In this document: positions 11,531 to 22,371 of the stretch, one piece after another
Layout of the letters: every line of letters starts with the position of its first letter
Position numbering within the stretch: the stretch's first letter is position 1
Origin: Carposina sasakii
Taxonomy: Eukaryota > Arthropoda > Insecta > Lepidoptera > Carposinidae
NCBI GenBank assembly: GCA_014607495.2
Contig: CP053159.1
Coordinates: 3,355,501 to 3,419,500 of the forward strand
DNA length: 64,000 nucleotides
Reading direction: 5' to 3'
Translations under genes and position numbers: made by a program
Notes under the pieces: model-generated
What the model was told of the DNA's origin: nothing
Database searches by the model: none
Seen by the model: the letters and a program-made list of their open reading frames with translations, nothing else

Positions 11531-12644
11531 CGATTAGTCAGAATTCATTACGAATCTACTCTAAGTAGGTATAAGTATATTATGAAGACCTACGAAAACA
11601 TTGCAAATCTCATATCGAAAATACTTATTCAATATTTCCATTCATTCCACTCTCGGGAAACTCCAATAATCACAAATTCCTAATAAAAAATACGAATCTT
11701 TTACGATGAAAGCTCATTTGTAAATTGAATTGGAAAACGAATGTGTAAGCTGAAATGATTATTGTATAAAAATCCACATCCATTGAAGTTTATTAAGGCT
11801 GATTGAGTAGCAAATAAAACTGTAGATGATTTCAAATATCGGTGGTTGGGGGCAATTCTGCAAAAAAAAATAAACCGGAACGAAGTTGAAATGGGACCGT
11901 TGTAGACGCTCGGTACGAAGTAATAATCACGTGAGGTAAATAGACACATTTCAGCACGAGACAATTTTTTTTTTATTTTGTCATTTGTGACCGCTGCGTG
12001 CTAAAATATACCGTATTATTGATCTAAGCGTATTATTCAAGCAGTAAGTAAATACCGCTTCGCACTGCGTTTCGTTAACGGTTCGTCAGTGGTTGCATTT
12101 CGGCTTAAATTTTTTGCTGAATTACCCCCCTGGTCCCAAGATTGAATTGGGCGTTCGAAAAGGTTCGGAGCTAAAGACTCAAGAGCTGAACAAATAACAG
12201 CCTTCTAAAGGGATAGAAGTCTGTAAGTAGCTACTATATAGGTAGGTACTACAAAATCAATTATTAATACTTTTATACAACCTACTAGGTAGTAGAGACT
12301 AGTAATTGAATACCTGTAAAAGTCTGTATGTATCATAATTCAATAATGTCACCATCGCCAGTAAACTGAAAATAACATTTCAAGGATTTATATTATAGAT
12401 AATTTCAAACATACTAAAATATTTAATATTTTAAAAGCATATGAATTTTTATAAAAATGGCCTGTGTACCTTTATTCAACCCCATTTTAAGCTAAATTAT
12501 TTAATTTATTAAGTACTTACCTACCTTACAACAGGATATTCTCACCATCCTATTTAAACATAATACTACCAGTATATGAACAATGTGTTCAACACATTCG
12601 GTAAAGGAGCATCTTAACATAGATACATCCAGCTTTAGTATGTC
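11531..12644. other. unassigned DNA
   Basis: No gene or repeat recognised. An 87-codon antisense frame at 11701-11964 has no motif I know. Confidence 0.4.
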
Positions 12645-12683
12645 TTATGCAGCAGTGGACTGCAATAGGCTGAAGAAGAAGAT
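12645..12683 (+). repeat. RTE LINE tail scrap
   Basis: GCAGCAGTGGACTGCAATAG followed by a GAAGAAGAAG-like tail is the terminal stretch of the RTE 3' end seen at 310-475 and, inverted, at 27271-27529. Confidence 0.6.
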
Positions 12684-12959
12684 GCTTAAGATATACATCT
12701 TAAATTTGGCTATTTCGAACCCTAAATCCACTAACTATTCTAAATTAGCTACAGTAAGGCAGTAAGGTTGACTTTACTACCTGTACAGGTTTAGAGATAA
12801 CTGAATATTAAAATTTGTGATACTGAAAGTAAATTGCACGCTCCAATATCAAAGATACTCGAGGATACTGAAGCTGTAATACTGAAGCAACAAAGACACC
12901 AAGTCAGACGGAATATCGCTATGAAGTAAGAACAAACAGGAGGTGACATACAACGCTTG

Positions 12960-13335
12960 TAAATAGAATATTGTGTCGGTGTGCCGCGAATGATGAGTGG
13001 CTATACTACAGTCTAGCGAGGTAAACACTGGTTAAAGATTAAACCGCAATATAGGCCTCCCGCGCTGATGCTCGAAAATAATGTTCTTTCTATGATTTCG
13101 TATGAGCTTAAACACACTCTAGCGACTATACTCGTCCAGTAGAGCGGCATTTCTGTTGATTGAAATCTCCGCAGTATCGGGACGCGCCACTACTGTACGG
13201 TTTAATATCTATTCTGTGACACTGAAGCTGCACTTAACTGGAGCGGCGCGGATCAGTATTTCTGTGTACTGGAAGATCCGCTACAGTGTCACGCCGCGCT
13301 ACTGTAGTGCTTTTTAACATTTATATTGCGCTGTA
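12960..13335. other. GC-rich segment of unknown nature
   Basis: This stretch is clearly richer in G and C than its neighbours. It contains repeated or inverted short words such as GTGTCACGCCGCGCTACTGT, ACTACTGTACGG and GTGACACTGAAGCTGC. No long open frame is present. It may be an unrecognised DNA-transposon remnant. Confidence 0.35.
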
Positions 13336-14573
13336 TAGTCCTTTACTTGTATTATCACATCTCCTTATTGTCCTTCATTCATGATACTTACTTTACTGGC
13401 AGTTCCATAAAACGAAATGCATGCTTCTATGTTGCAACAAAAACATACAAGGGCAACTAAGTATGATCATTTGTTATTCTGAGAGCAGAAATTTCTGGAG
13501 CTGAAGACAAATAGTAATGCATTGTAGCGAAGGTACTATATTTTATCAAATAAAAGCCAATGTAAACATTTGCTAGATAACTTGCTTGCTTTCCTACGCT
13601 TGCAGGTAACGAACAAAATCTATTAATTACGTAGCAAGGTGAAACAAATGTAAATTATTACATATATTACATAATGCCAAGTGAAAAAGTTGCCCAGTGT
13701 TTCGCTAACTCCATACGTTATATTTTAAATAAAAAGGGAATATTATGCCCTTCGCAGATAATCATATAATTCAATAGCCAGAACTGCAGGATGATAAAGG
13801 AGATCCCATAGCTACGTTTAGTATAGAAGAGAAAGATGTAAATGATAAGTGATAAATTGCTAGCTTATTATGTGAGAGAATGCCTGAGTTTCATAATCAA
13901 CTCTTGCGACAGCAACGAGATGCAGCTGATGTATTCTAGTAAAGTTCCGCATTAGCATCAGCCTTTTCTATGAACGTGTAAAGAATAACGGACAGATTGT
14001 TGTCAATACATAGAGTGAAGCATTCATAGTAAGCTCGGTAATGATATTCCATGATGTAAGGATGTGTATTGACGCGTTATCCACCATAAACCATAGTAAG
14101 CTCGGCGCCTACTAGAAAATACATGAAGAAGATACATGCGTAACGCGCCTCCATAACGGAGCATACGTCCGTTGTTCTTTATACGTTCATGTGTGTAGGT
14201 ATGTACGAGTATATTTCATTCTTTATACATCTATGTACTTCATGAAAGGTAAAAAGACTAACATTTGCAAAAAAAATATACCTACTAGAGCTGGATAATA
14301 AGTACAGATAATAAACATTGGAAGGCTTCTCTTGGAATATTTTTTGTTTCAGAGCCTGTCGCCGACAGTGTACAGCTGATTTCATGCTCATTTCATTGCT
14401 CTAGATTCGGTGTAACAAAATAAAGGTGCTATATGCTACTGTGAGTAGTCTAAGAGAGTACTTAGAGCTTTAAGAGATATGAGATGAACTCTAAGAGCAG
14501 GATTATTTCCATTGTGCAAGCGAGACATCGCTATAGGCTTGTTAAACCGGCAATATTAGTTTAACATGGCTAT
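13336..14573. other. mostly unassigned DNA, one repeat fragment
   Basis: A fragment of repeat family H (AGCCAGAACTGCAGGATGAT, then GATCCCATAGCTACGTTTAG) lies at about 13777-13850. Nothing else is recognised. Confidence 0.45.
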
Positions 14574-14580
14574 GTTTGGC

Positions 14581-14852
14581 CATAGAGGAATAAGATGTTG
14601 ACATAGAGTGCTAATGTCATACCAACAGTTTCGATGCACCATTAGACTTTTCGATGCTTCACAATTCCAGTCCTTGACACTTAAATTGTATTACTATACA
14701 TTATAATACATTAGTAATGTAGCACATTACTATACATTACACTAATAGAATCTAAGTGTCAATGACTGGAATTGTGAGGCACCGAAAAGTCTAATGGTGC
14801 ATCGAAACAGTTAGTATGACATTAGCACTCTATGACATCTTATTCCTCTATG
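14581..14852. mobile_element. palindromic MITE with 7-bp flanking duplication
   Basis: The two arms are near reverse complements. The left begins CATAGAGGAATAAGATG and the right ends CATCTTATTCCTCTATG. The pairing continues through GAGTGCTAATGTCATAC, TGGTGCATCGAAAC and ATTCCAGTCCTTGACAC. GTTTGGC stands directly on both sides (14574-14580 and 14853-14859), a plausible target duplication. The AT-rich centre is about 60 bp. A broken relative lies at 33185-33305. No coding capacity. Confidence 0.85.
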
Positions 14853-14968
14853 GTTTGGCTTACACTAAATTTAGTGGCTGCTTGTAATGCTTCCAAAATA
14901 TGCTATTTTAAAAAGACCTTTAGGATGACCTTCGCCTTATACAGAGTATAGACGTCAATTTTGAAAAA

Positions 14969-15613
14969 TCCTACCAATATTATAAACGCGAAAGTTTGTA
15001 AGTATGGATGGATGGATGGATGTTTGTTACTATTTTACGTAAAAATGGCTGGAGCGATTTGAATAAAATTTGGTATGAAGGTAGCTGACACCTTGGATTA
15101 ACACATAGGCTACTTTTTACATACATACATAAAAATCACGCCTCTTACCCGGAGGTTGGCGGAGATCACGGATCTCCATTTGCTACGATCCTGACACACC
15201 TCTTTCGCTTCATCTACTTTCATGATATTCTTCATGCATGCTCGTCGGTTTAGGGTACCTACTCTTAATCTGACCTTTCTTTAGAATTCACCAATTTGAT
15301 CGGTGAAGATCCGGCGAGGTCTTGGTGGTGGATGGAGTGGTTCCAACCCTTCCATCCACTCTTCCGTTGTACACTTTCTTTGTCAGTCTACTTTCACTCA
15401 TCCTGTCCACATGTCCAAACCACCTCAACATACCCTTCTCAATCTTCGTCACCAAGTCCACATATCATCACACGTTACGTTATACAAAACTTCTTTCTGA
15501 TCTACTTTACTTTGAGGCTACTTTTTATTCCGGGGAAACATTTTTATCCCGGATAATTTCAACACTTTGTTTTTTCTGCAGTCCACGCGGACGAAGTCGC
15601 GGACGTCAACTAG
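14969..15613 (+). mobile_element. Helitron-like family F copy, interrupted by a LINE
   Basis: It starts A|TCCTACCAATATTATAAAC and ends with CAGTCCACGCGGAC, then CTAG|T. It carries a short (GGAT)n run near 15004-15021. The copy is split by the LINE 3' end at 15120-15514, and the host sequence AGGCTACTTTTTA is duplicated on both sides. Outer structure is as in the other family F copies. Confidence 0.7.
15120..15514 (-). mobile_element. 5'-truncated LINE 3' end inserted in family F
   Basis: On the minus strand this is the C-terminal coding tail and 3' end of a non-LTR retrotransposon, ending in a (TATG)n tail at 15120-15131. It is bounded by the 13-bp duplication AGGCTACTTTTTA (15107-15119 and 15515-15527). 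It is homologous to the copy at 28975-29420, whose frame is better kept. Here the frame is broken. The duplication shows insertion by target-primed reverse transcription after the Helitron-like copy was in place. Confidence 0.8.
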
Positions 15614-15629
15614 TAGACATATAATTTTG

Positions 15630-15712
15630 AGACTCAAGTTTTGCGAGATAGGTTCCTTGTAGTAGGCTATTTTAACATTTCGCATTTTGTTAAACCCTTT
15701 TGTTAAACCCTG
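15630..15712. repeat. MITE family A, right-end fragment
   Basis: TTTTGAGACTCAAGTTTTGC, GATAGGTTCCTTGTAGT and a right end TTTTGTTAAACCCTGTATA correspond to the right arm of the intact copies. Confidence 0.65.
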
Positions 15713-16405
15713 TATAATTATGCTGTTTTATATTATTATTACCAAGAACTAATTATTACCTACATTGATACCTATCATTGTTTTAAGATTGTTGTCATAA
15801 ACAAAATGGCGTCACGTGCTTCTACACTGTCTGGAAACTTTCAATTACATTTAACCCTGAAAATACATTATAAAATAAATTTGTATCGCATTTTATTAAT
15901 TTTAACTTTACAAGCATTTAAAAACTTTAGGATTAACTTATTTAATTCATCGTTTAGGTAAAACTTTATTAATTTGAAGTACTTATTGATAGACATTTTT
16001 CAGGCTGTCGCGCCGCGCCAATCTCACCACCATACCGCTCATTTCAAATTAGCAACGAATTTCGATAATGTGACAATTAAATTATTCATTAACGTTGAAA
16101 TAAAAATAATAGATGTCTTATCAAATTACACAGGAAACTTAATGGTGTCACGGCTAGGAAGTAGGTAATCAGCGTTTCATTTGAATAGCCATGACTGTCG
16201 ATCCGTTCCGGCTTCTATTCGAAGACCATCAAGATAATCCTACCCTTGATATTAACAATCAAGAGATTATGTAATGCTGAGGAACTTAAATGTATCTTAC
16301 GTTGAGACTCCTTTATAGGACTGTTTTATGAATAAATAAAGTTCACATCCTTGACAACACATTAATCTAGCCCCGAACTTAGATCCTTGAGCTCTTGTGT
16401 ATGTG

Positions 16406-16410
<5 letters not shown>
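15713..16410. other. unassigned DNA
   Basis: No gene or repeat recognised. AT-rich with one short GC patch near 16003-16045. Confidence 0.4.

Positions 16411-16447
<37 letters not shown>
16411..16447. repeat. TA microsatellite at left edge of LTR element
   Basis: A (TA)n run of about 37 bp that ends directly at the TGTCGGAG start of the LTR. The same dinucleotide resumes at the other side of the element at 20707. Confidence 0.9.
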
Positions 16448-16451
<4 letters not shown>

Positions 16452-16881
16452 GGAGATCAAGATGTCATATCCTACAGTCGGATCTCCAACGCCATCTATT
16501 TTCAATCGTTGAAGTTAGAAACGTCAAGTCGACAGCTATCACTGACTTGAGGACAACTGTCACTTGGGTAAAGACAAGACAGAGTACTGAGAGGGCGCCA
16601 CTGTAGATTTACAACGACCACCGGATCGTTTGAATTGAGCCGGAGGGTATTCTGTTCTTTTTGTTGCGTCTGGAGCGAAGCACGGGTGCTAATCAGCCTC
16701 TGTCTTGTACTTACCACGTTTCTACGTTATCCGCTAGAATCCTAGTAATCTTGTGCGTAGATACAGTGAAAGTGTTTGAGATTCCTAATTAAGCTTGTTT
16801 ACTACACGCCGCATTCTTTATTTCGGATTTTGGAAGATGTCGGACACACCTAACGGCACGCACCTCGACCCATATACGTCA
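16448..16881 (+). repeat. 5' long terminal repeat
   Basis: It matches 20273-20706 at an exact offset of 3825 bp. The only difference I see is a two-base swap near 16861. It has TG and CA ends. The repeat unit includes the gag start codon at 16837 and about 15 codons. If the LTR were instead to end at TTTACTACA (about 16806), the right-hand copy would contain extra internal sequence. Confidence 0.8.
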
Positions 16882-18068
16882 TCAGGCGTGGGATGCAACC
16901 CGGATCACCCACATGAAACACGTGCTTCAAATAGTGACTCGAGCGAAGAAAAATGGCGTCTTCTCTTCGAGCAACAAAATCAAAATTTTCTGGCGTTGGT
17001 GCAAGCAATAAAACTACCTGCATCTTCGGACTCTATTCGCCTTCCTGATTTCGACCCAGAGAAAAGAGACATCGACGCCCGAGCTTGGATACGACGACCG
17101 CGGACATGTGTATCACAGATCGACATCGCCATGGATCTTCTCTGATGATCGCGTTAAGCCACGCACTCAAGGGCGAAGCATCATCTTGGCTGTCTTCAAT
17201 ATCGTTTCCTAATATGACGTGGGCCGATTTTAAGGAGCTTTTCGTAGCAAGGTATGACTGTCCTGAAACTGCTGCTTCCTTTCTCATCAGTATGCACGAC
17301 AAGAAACCGAGAGATAACGAGTGCCCGGCCTCATACGCCGCTACCCTCATAACATCCTTAATGGCAAGGTGGAATGGACTGACTACAGAACAGATAGCAA
17401 TAGCCACTGTCTTAGCTCATATTTCAAAACAAGAGCCACGTGTTCAGAGGATTGCTATAACGACTGACATCAAGACGCGTAACCGTTTACAAAAGGAACT
17501 GAAGGCTGTCTCGTTCCTGAAGAGAAGTTATTCATCAAGTATTTATCGTAATGGACCCGACCTAAAAAGAAACCGACCTAATGGATCTGCTGTGACCATC
17601 AAGTGCTTTAATTGTGGACAACTAGGCCACAAATCTCTTCAATGTCGCAACAAAGCCAATTCGAAGAAGCACGATGACCGGTCCAAACACAGGTCCTTTC
17701 ACGGGGACCATAACTCGACCAACCAACCTACAGGGAGAACCGATCGCATCACCTGCTTCAACTGCCGGGAACAAGGCCACTATGCATCCGACTGCCCGAA
17801 GAGGAAAATCAAGGAGGGGAACAACGGTACCGGCGGCGGCACTGGAACTGGTCCAGCTAAGGAAAAGCGAGTAGACGTGTGCATTGTGAATGCGCCTTCG
17901 GGTTCTCTGCGTCACTCTGGTGAGTCATTCCCATTTACTTACGACTCAGGTTCAGAGTGTTCCTTAGTTAAAGAATCGATTGCTTTGAAATTTAGTGGTA
18001 AGCGAATTTATGACAATGTTTCTATGACTGGTATAGGACAAACTTCTATAGCCTCGTACATGCTCTAG
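16837..18068 (+). pseudogene. Gypsy-type gag-protease, frameshifted and truncated
   Basis: Gag (RNA packaging and particle formation) fused to an aspartic protease. Translation starts at ATG 16837 (MSDTPNGTHLDPYTS) and runs in one frame to a stop at 17145. The homologous frame continues one base off from about 17085 (ADMCITDRHRHGSS), so a one-base change breaks gag. Downstream it reads through ALKGEASSWL, a typical gag core stretch, then two CCHC knuckles: CFNCGQLGHKSLQC near 17611 and CFNCREQGHYASDC near 17755. The protease follows with active-site DSG in TYDSGSECSLVKES near 17940-17980. It stops soon after TGIGQTS, where the element jumps directly to RT sequence. The gag and protease identity is certain; the frameshift position is approximate. 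Confidence 0.85.
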
Positions 18069-19048
18069 GCGATCTCGTGAACAAGTACGTTGTAGTGTAC
18101 ATGGATGACGTGCTAGTTGTGGCCAGTAACATCGACGAAGCTTTCGATAGACTAAAGGTAGTATTAGAAGTTCTTTCTGGGAAGGGATTTTCGTTAAATC
18201 CTAAAAAGTGCTCATTCCTGAAAGAAAAAGTAGAGTACCTAGGCTTCGAGGTGCGCCGAGGTCAAATTCGTCTGAATCCACGAAAGATAGTTGCACTTAC
18301 CGCTTTACCACCGACCAGCGCTCTTAATAATCAAGGTAGATTTTATGATTTTCATTTTGATTCGGGTGCTGAGTGTTCACTAATAAAAGAAAGCGTTGCA
18401 TCAAGTTTCAATGGTAAAAGAATTGCTAAAACTGTCTCTCTAACGGGAATTGGTCAAACCAGTGTATTCAGCACCCAGCAAATACTGTGTAATGTTGAAA
18501 TTAATGATTATTGTTCAGAACTTTTATTACATGTTTTACCCGATGTGTATATGCGTAGTGATATTATGCTAGGTCGTGAAATATTGAGTCAAGGCTTCGT
18601 TATTAACTTGTCAACAAATAATTTTAGCATTTCAAAACAAAATAATTTGACAGTTTTAAATTGTGACGTTTTAACCGATTCTAGTATCAGTAACGACTTT
18701 AGTAATGTTGACACAGATATACCCTCTTGTAAAAAGTCAGATCTTTTAACTATTTTAGGTGAATATTCCAGTTATTTTACAACAGGTTTGCCAAAAACTC
18801 GTGTAACTACAGGTGAACTCGAAATTCGATTAATTGATCCGAAGTATAGAGGTCCTTTTAGGGTATCGGAGGTACTTGAAGGTAATCGTTATGTTCTTAA
18901 AGCCCTTAATTCCAATAGAACCTATAAGTACGCACATGACAGACTTAGGCGAATGCCTGCGAATGACATTACCAATGACATGCTGACATGTGACCGTGAT
19001 GATAATCTGTGCGAACTTGACGGGGATGGACCGTCATGTTCAAATTAA
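18069..19048 (+). pseudogene. chimeric RT, protease and integrase C-terminus fragment
   Basis: One open frame of about 323 codons joins parts that never adjoin in a normal pol. First comes the RT palm with VVYMDDVLVVA at about 18093-18125 and the following KCSFLKEKVEYLGFEV. It stops after LPPTS and is joined to a second protease copy (FHFDSGAECSLIKES, near 18350-18395) with its C-terminal half, including SDIMLGREIL. A short pre-RT linker (YFTTGLPKTRVTTGELE) follows, then an integrase C-terminal tail (YRGPFRVSEVLEGNRYVLKA, HDRLRRMP). At least two deletion joins lie inside. That the frame stays open across both joins is notable but may be chance. It cannot supply polymerase or integrase activity. 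Confidence 0.85.
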
Positions 19049-19059
19049 TGTTGAGTTGA

Positions 19060-19190
19060 CTGATTGAGAGTGGTTTACGGATACCGGATAGAGGTATTCA
19101 AGTGTCACTGGATGGAAGTGACTAGACTGGTTTACGGAAGCTGGATGGAAGTTTCCAATAGTTGCTAGATTGAGGCAACTAGACTTACTT
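19060..19190 (+). repeat. degenerate direct repeats between pol pieces
   Basis: Variants of TGGTTTACGGA followed by CCGGATAGAGG or CTGGATGGAAGT recur about three times (near 19070, 19102 and 19130). They resemble the repeated words in the 3' region at 19739-19910 in style and may be the 3' untranslated region of one of the fused copies. Confidence 0.5.
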
Positions 19191-19251
19191 GACTGACGTT
19201 ACTCTATATGGATTGTGTATACTGTAGCCTTGTTTTGGAATTATTTACCTT

Positions 19252-19476
19252 GTGTGTGCCATGCCGTTTGGTTTAAAGAACGCCAGTTCAGTTTATCAGC
19301 GGGCTATAGCAAAAGCTTTAGGTGAATTAGCTCATAGTTATATTGTTTCTTACATTGATGACCTGCTGGTATTGTATTCTACAGGAGAGCAGGGGTTGGA
19401 ACGTCTACGACGTGTCTTAGATGTGTTCATTAAGAATGAAAAACGTAATCAAGTTAAACTAGATCCTAAATTTTAA
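19252..19476 (+). pseudogene. second RT palm fragment
   Basis: It begins inside the RT fingers/palm with MPFGLKNASSVYQRA, then carries SYIDDLLVLYS, where YIDD is the catalytic motif, and ends after LDPKF. It differs in sequence from the RT piece at 18077-18330, so it comes from a different template or copy. It is joined to integrase C-terminal sequence about 20 bp later. Confidence 0.85.
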
Positions 19477-19489
19477 GGACCGTATAAAA

Positions 19490-19638
19490 TTTAATTGTTA
19501 GATGGTGATAGATACCGACTAAAATCTTTGTCTTCAAATCGAACCTACAAATATTCGCACGATCGGGTCCGTAGGGTGCCAGACCATCAAGTTCCTAGTA
19601 ATTTTGATATCGAAATTAATGTGACCTCAGAGTCTAAA
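19490..19638 (+). pseudogene. second integrase C-terminal tail
   Basis: Reads DGDRYRLKSLSSNRTYKYSH then DRVRRVPDHQVPS before a stop at about 19638. It is parallel to the tail ending at 19048 (NRTYKYAHDRLRRMP), so the element carries two non-identical copies of the integrase end. Confidence 0.8.
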
Positions 19639-19738
19639 TGAATGAATTTTCATATGCGATGTACAAGTTACTGACCGGTTTTTTTAAATTGTGACTTTGA
19701 CAAACCCTTGACAGACAGTAGTATGTATTTGTGGCAGA

Positions 19739-19920
19739 ACCGAAGGACCGAGTTTCTGCTGTAGCCGATGGACAGTGCTACATGTGTGTGTGTGGGAAAC
19801 CGAAGGACCGTGTTTCCGTAGTAGGTAGCCGATGGACTGTGCTACATGTGTGTGTTGGAAACCGAAGGACTGTGTTTCCATAGTAGATAGCCGAAGGACT
19901 GGCTATATGACTAACTGTTA
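19739..19920 (+). repeat. three tandem units of about 61 bp in the 3' region
   Basis: ACCGAAGGACCG or ACCGAAGGACTG begins units at 19739, 19799 and 19861, each followed by a GTTTC..GTAG word and GCCGATGGAC.GTGCTAC. Periods are 60 and 62 bp. They lie in the 3' untranslated part of the LTR element. Confidence 0.85.
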
Positions 19921-20272
19921 CTGTAATGTTGACCGAAGGAAAGGTCTGACTGATTTAAACGTATGTGCGAGTCTGCTTATCTTTTATTTTTTATGTCTTT
20001 ACGTAAAGATTTTGGGAACTTGACGGTCGATGAGCGATTTTTGTGATTTCATGAACTATTGTAATAAGAAGTCTTTAAATTTAAGTTAAGGCAGAATGGC
20101 CGAGCGCAGATACTTCCTTGAGTTATCTTGTTCACAGATTCATCGGTTCTACCCGAGGACGGGTAGTCTGTCAAAATGGTCAGAAAGACCGAGCGTGATA
20201 CATGTTACTTTGCAAAATCCTCTTTCTTTCCAGAAACCCCACGCGAGGACGCGTGAGTTGTCAAAATGGCCG

Positions 20273-20853
<581 letters not shown>

Positions 20854-20854
20854 G

Positions 20855-20995
20855 CAACAGTATATAAATACCTAGATAAGTATAGAATCATCCATGACTC
20901 GGAAACGAACACCGATATTCATCATAATCAATGTTTGCATCCTTTCAGAGATTCGAATCTATGACTCATGGAGCGGCGGCAAGGTCACTACCGAC
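20855..20995 (-). mobile_element. SINE-like copy, minus strand
   Basis: Read on the minus strand it contains CAAACATTGAT, GATGAATATCGGTG, TTCCGAGTCATGGATG and ATACTTATCTAGGTATTTAT, in the same order as the copy at 42600-42810. It also has a B-box-like ATTCGAATCTC stretch. Confidence 0.65.
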
Positions 20996-21720
20996 TACAT
21001 CAGTAATAAATATAAGTAGGTCAAACATCTTAATATTACGTATTTAGAGATACCACGAAATAATATTATATTCCAATCCAAAAAGAATAACCGAGCTAAT
21101 AAATACCAAAAAAACTTAGTTTAATAGAAAATTGTTTATTGTTATACCTTTGTATGTACCAAATATTCACAACAATATTCCTGTACCATACTGTTATAGG
21201 TATTCTAAAACTTTATATCAAAACAACAACTTCAAACAACACGTATTAAAATTTTGCCGGGTTTCTATTTATGAGGTATTTTATTTTTATACCAGAAGTT
21301 CTATTCCACGAAAACTTCAATAAAATAAAGTTAGATTGTGTATGAAAGATTATCTACAAGTATACCTACTCGTACTTACAATATTCTAGATACAATAATC
21401 AACAATAATTTTTAACTCATAATCCCATCAATTAATACTTAATAATCGGAATTCTGTAGGGCTGCTGCTTAGAAAAAGATGTTCTGCTTCTTTCATTAGT
21501 CTTGAAAATAAATAACTAAAATAAATAACCATCAACTACTTTTCTTCATTCAAGTTATTCCATTTTCATCGAATAATTTATGGTCACCCTATATGAACAC
21601 ACACATATCTGCTTAACTTACTTAAATCATAGTTTAACTTACTTAAATAATAGCACTTAACTATAACATCATATCTTTTTAAAGTGTTAATCACAAACCA
21701 AATCCGTGGAACATTTTTAT
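20996..21720. other. unassigned DNA
   Basis: AT-rich, no gene or repeat recognised. Confidence 0.4.
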
Positions 21721-22320
21721 TACAAGCTTTTATTTAACTTGCAATGTATATTTGTTCGGGTGAAATCTTACAACTCAATTTTAAGGCACTTGCCCTCAAC
21801 CGTTTGGGCTGAAATTTGGTGAGCACGTTCAGTTCGGATGACAATGCATGATTAACAGTGTGACGTCATTCTAAATCCAACATGGCGGCATACCCACAAT
21901 GGCGGACCAATTATTTTTAATGCATTCCTACAATATGGGTATCAAATTAAAGGGCTAGCTGAGAGTAACTCGAAAAAAATGTGACGTCACTCTTAATCCA
22001 ATATGGCGGACTTCTAATTATTACAAGCTTTTATTTAACTTGCAATGTATATTTGTTCGGGTGAAATCTTACAACTCAATTTTAAGGCACTTGCCCTCAA
22101 CCGATTGGGCTGAAATTTGGTGAGCACGTTCAGTTCGGATGACAATGCATGATTAACAGTGTTACGTCATTCTAAATCCAACATGGCGGCATACCCACAA
22201 TGGCGGACCAATTATTTTTAATGCATTCCTACAATATGGGTATCAAATTAAAGGGCTAGCTGAGAGTAACTCGAAAAAAATGTGACGTCACTCTTAATCC
22301 AATATGGCGGACTTCTAAAA
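21721..22320. repeat. tandem duplication, period about 301 bp
   Basis: Two almost identical units, starting TACAAGCTTTTATTTAACTT at 21721 and 22022. I see only two single-base differences (near 21801/22102 and 21863/22164). Each unit carries two TGACGTCA-like words (TGTGACGTCA) and three versions of ATGGCGG. A third unit does not follow. Confidence 0.9.
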
Positions 22321-22371
22321 CTTGAAAATCTATTTTGAAACAGATATTTTTAGTATAAAATAAAATTTAGG

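Noticed and set aside
16502..16717. 71-codon antisense frame, identical at 20327-20542
   Set aside because: It lies in the LTR and is repeated only because the LTR is repeated. No motif.
17622..17915. 97-codon antisense frame over the zinc-knuckle region
   Set aside because: Shadow of the gag-protease frame on the other strand.
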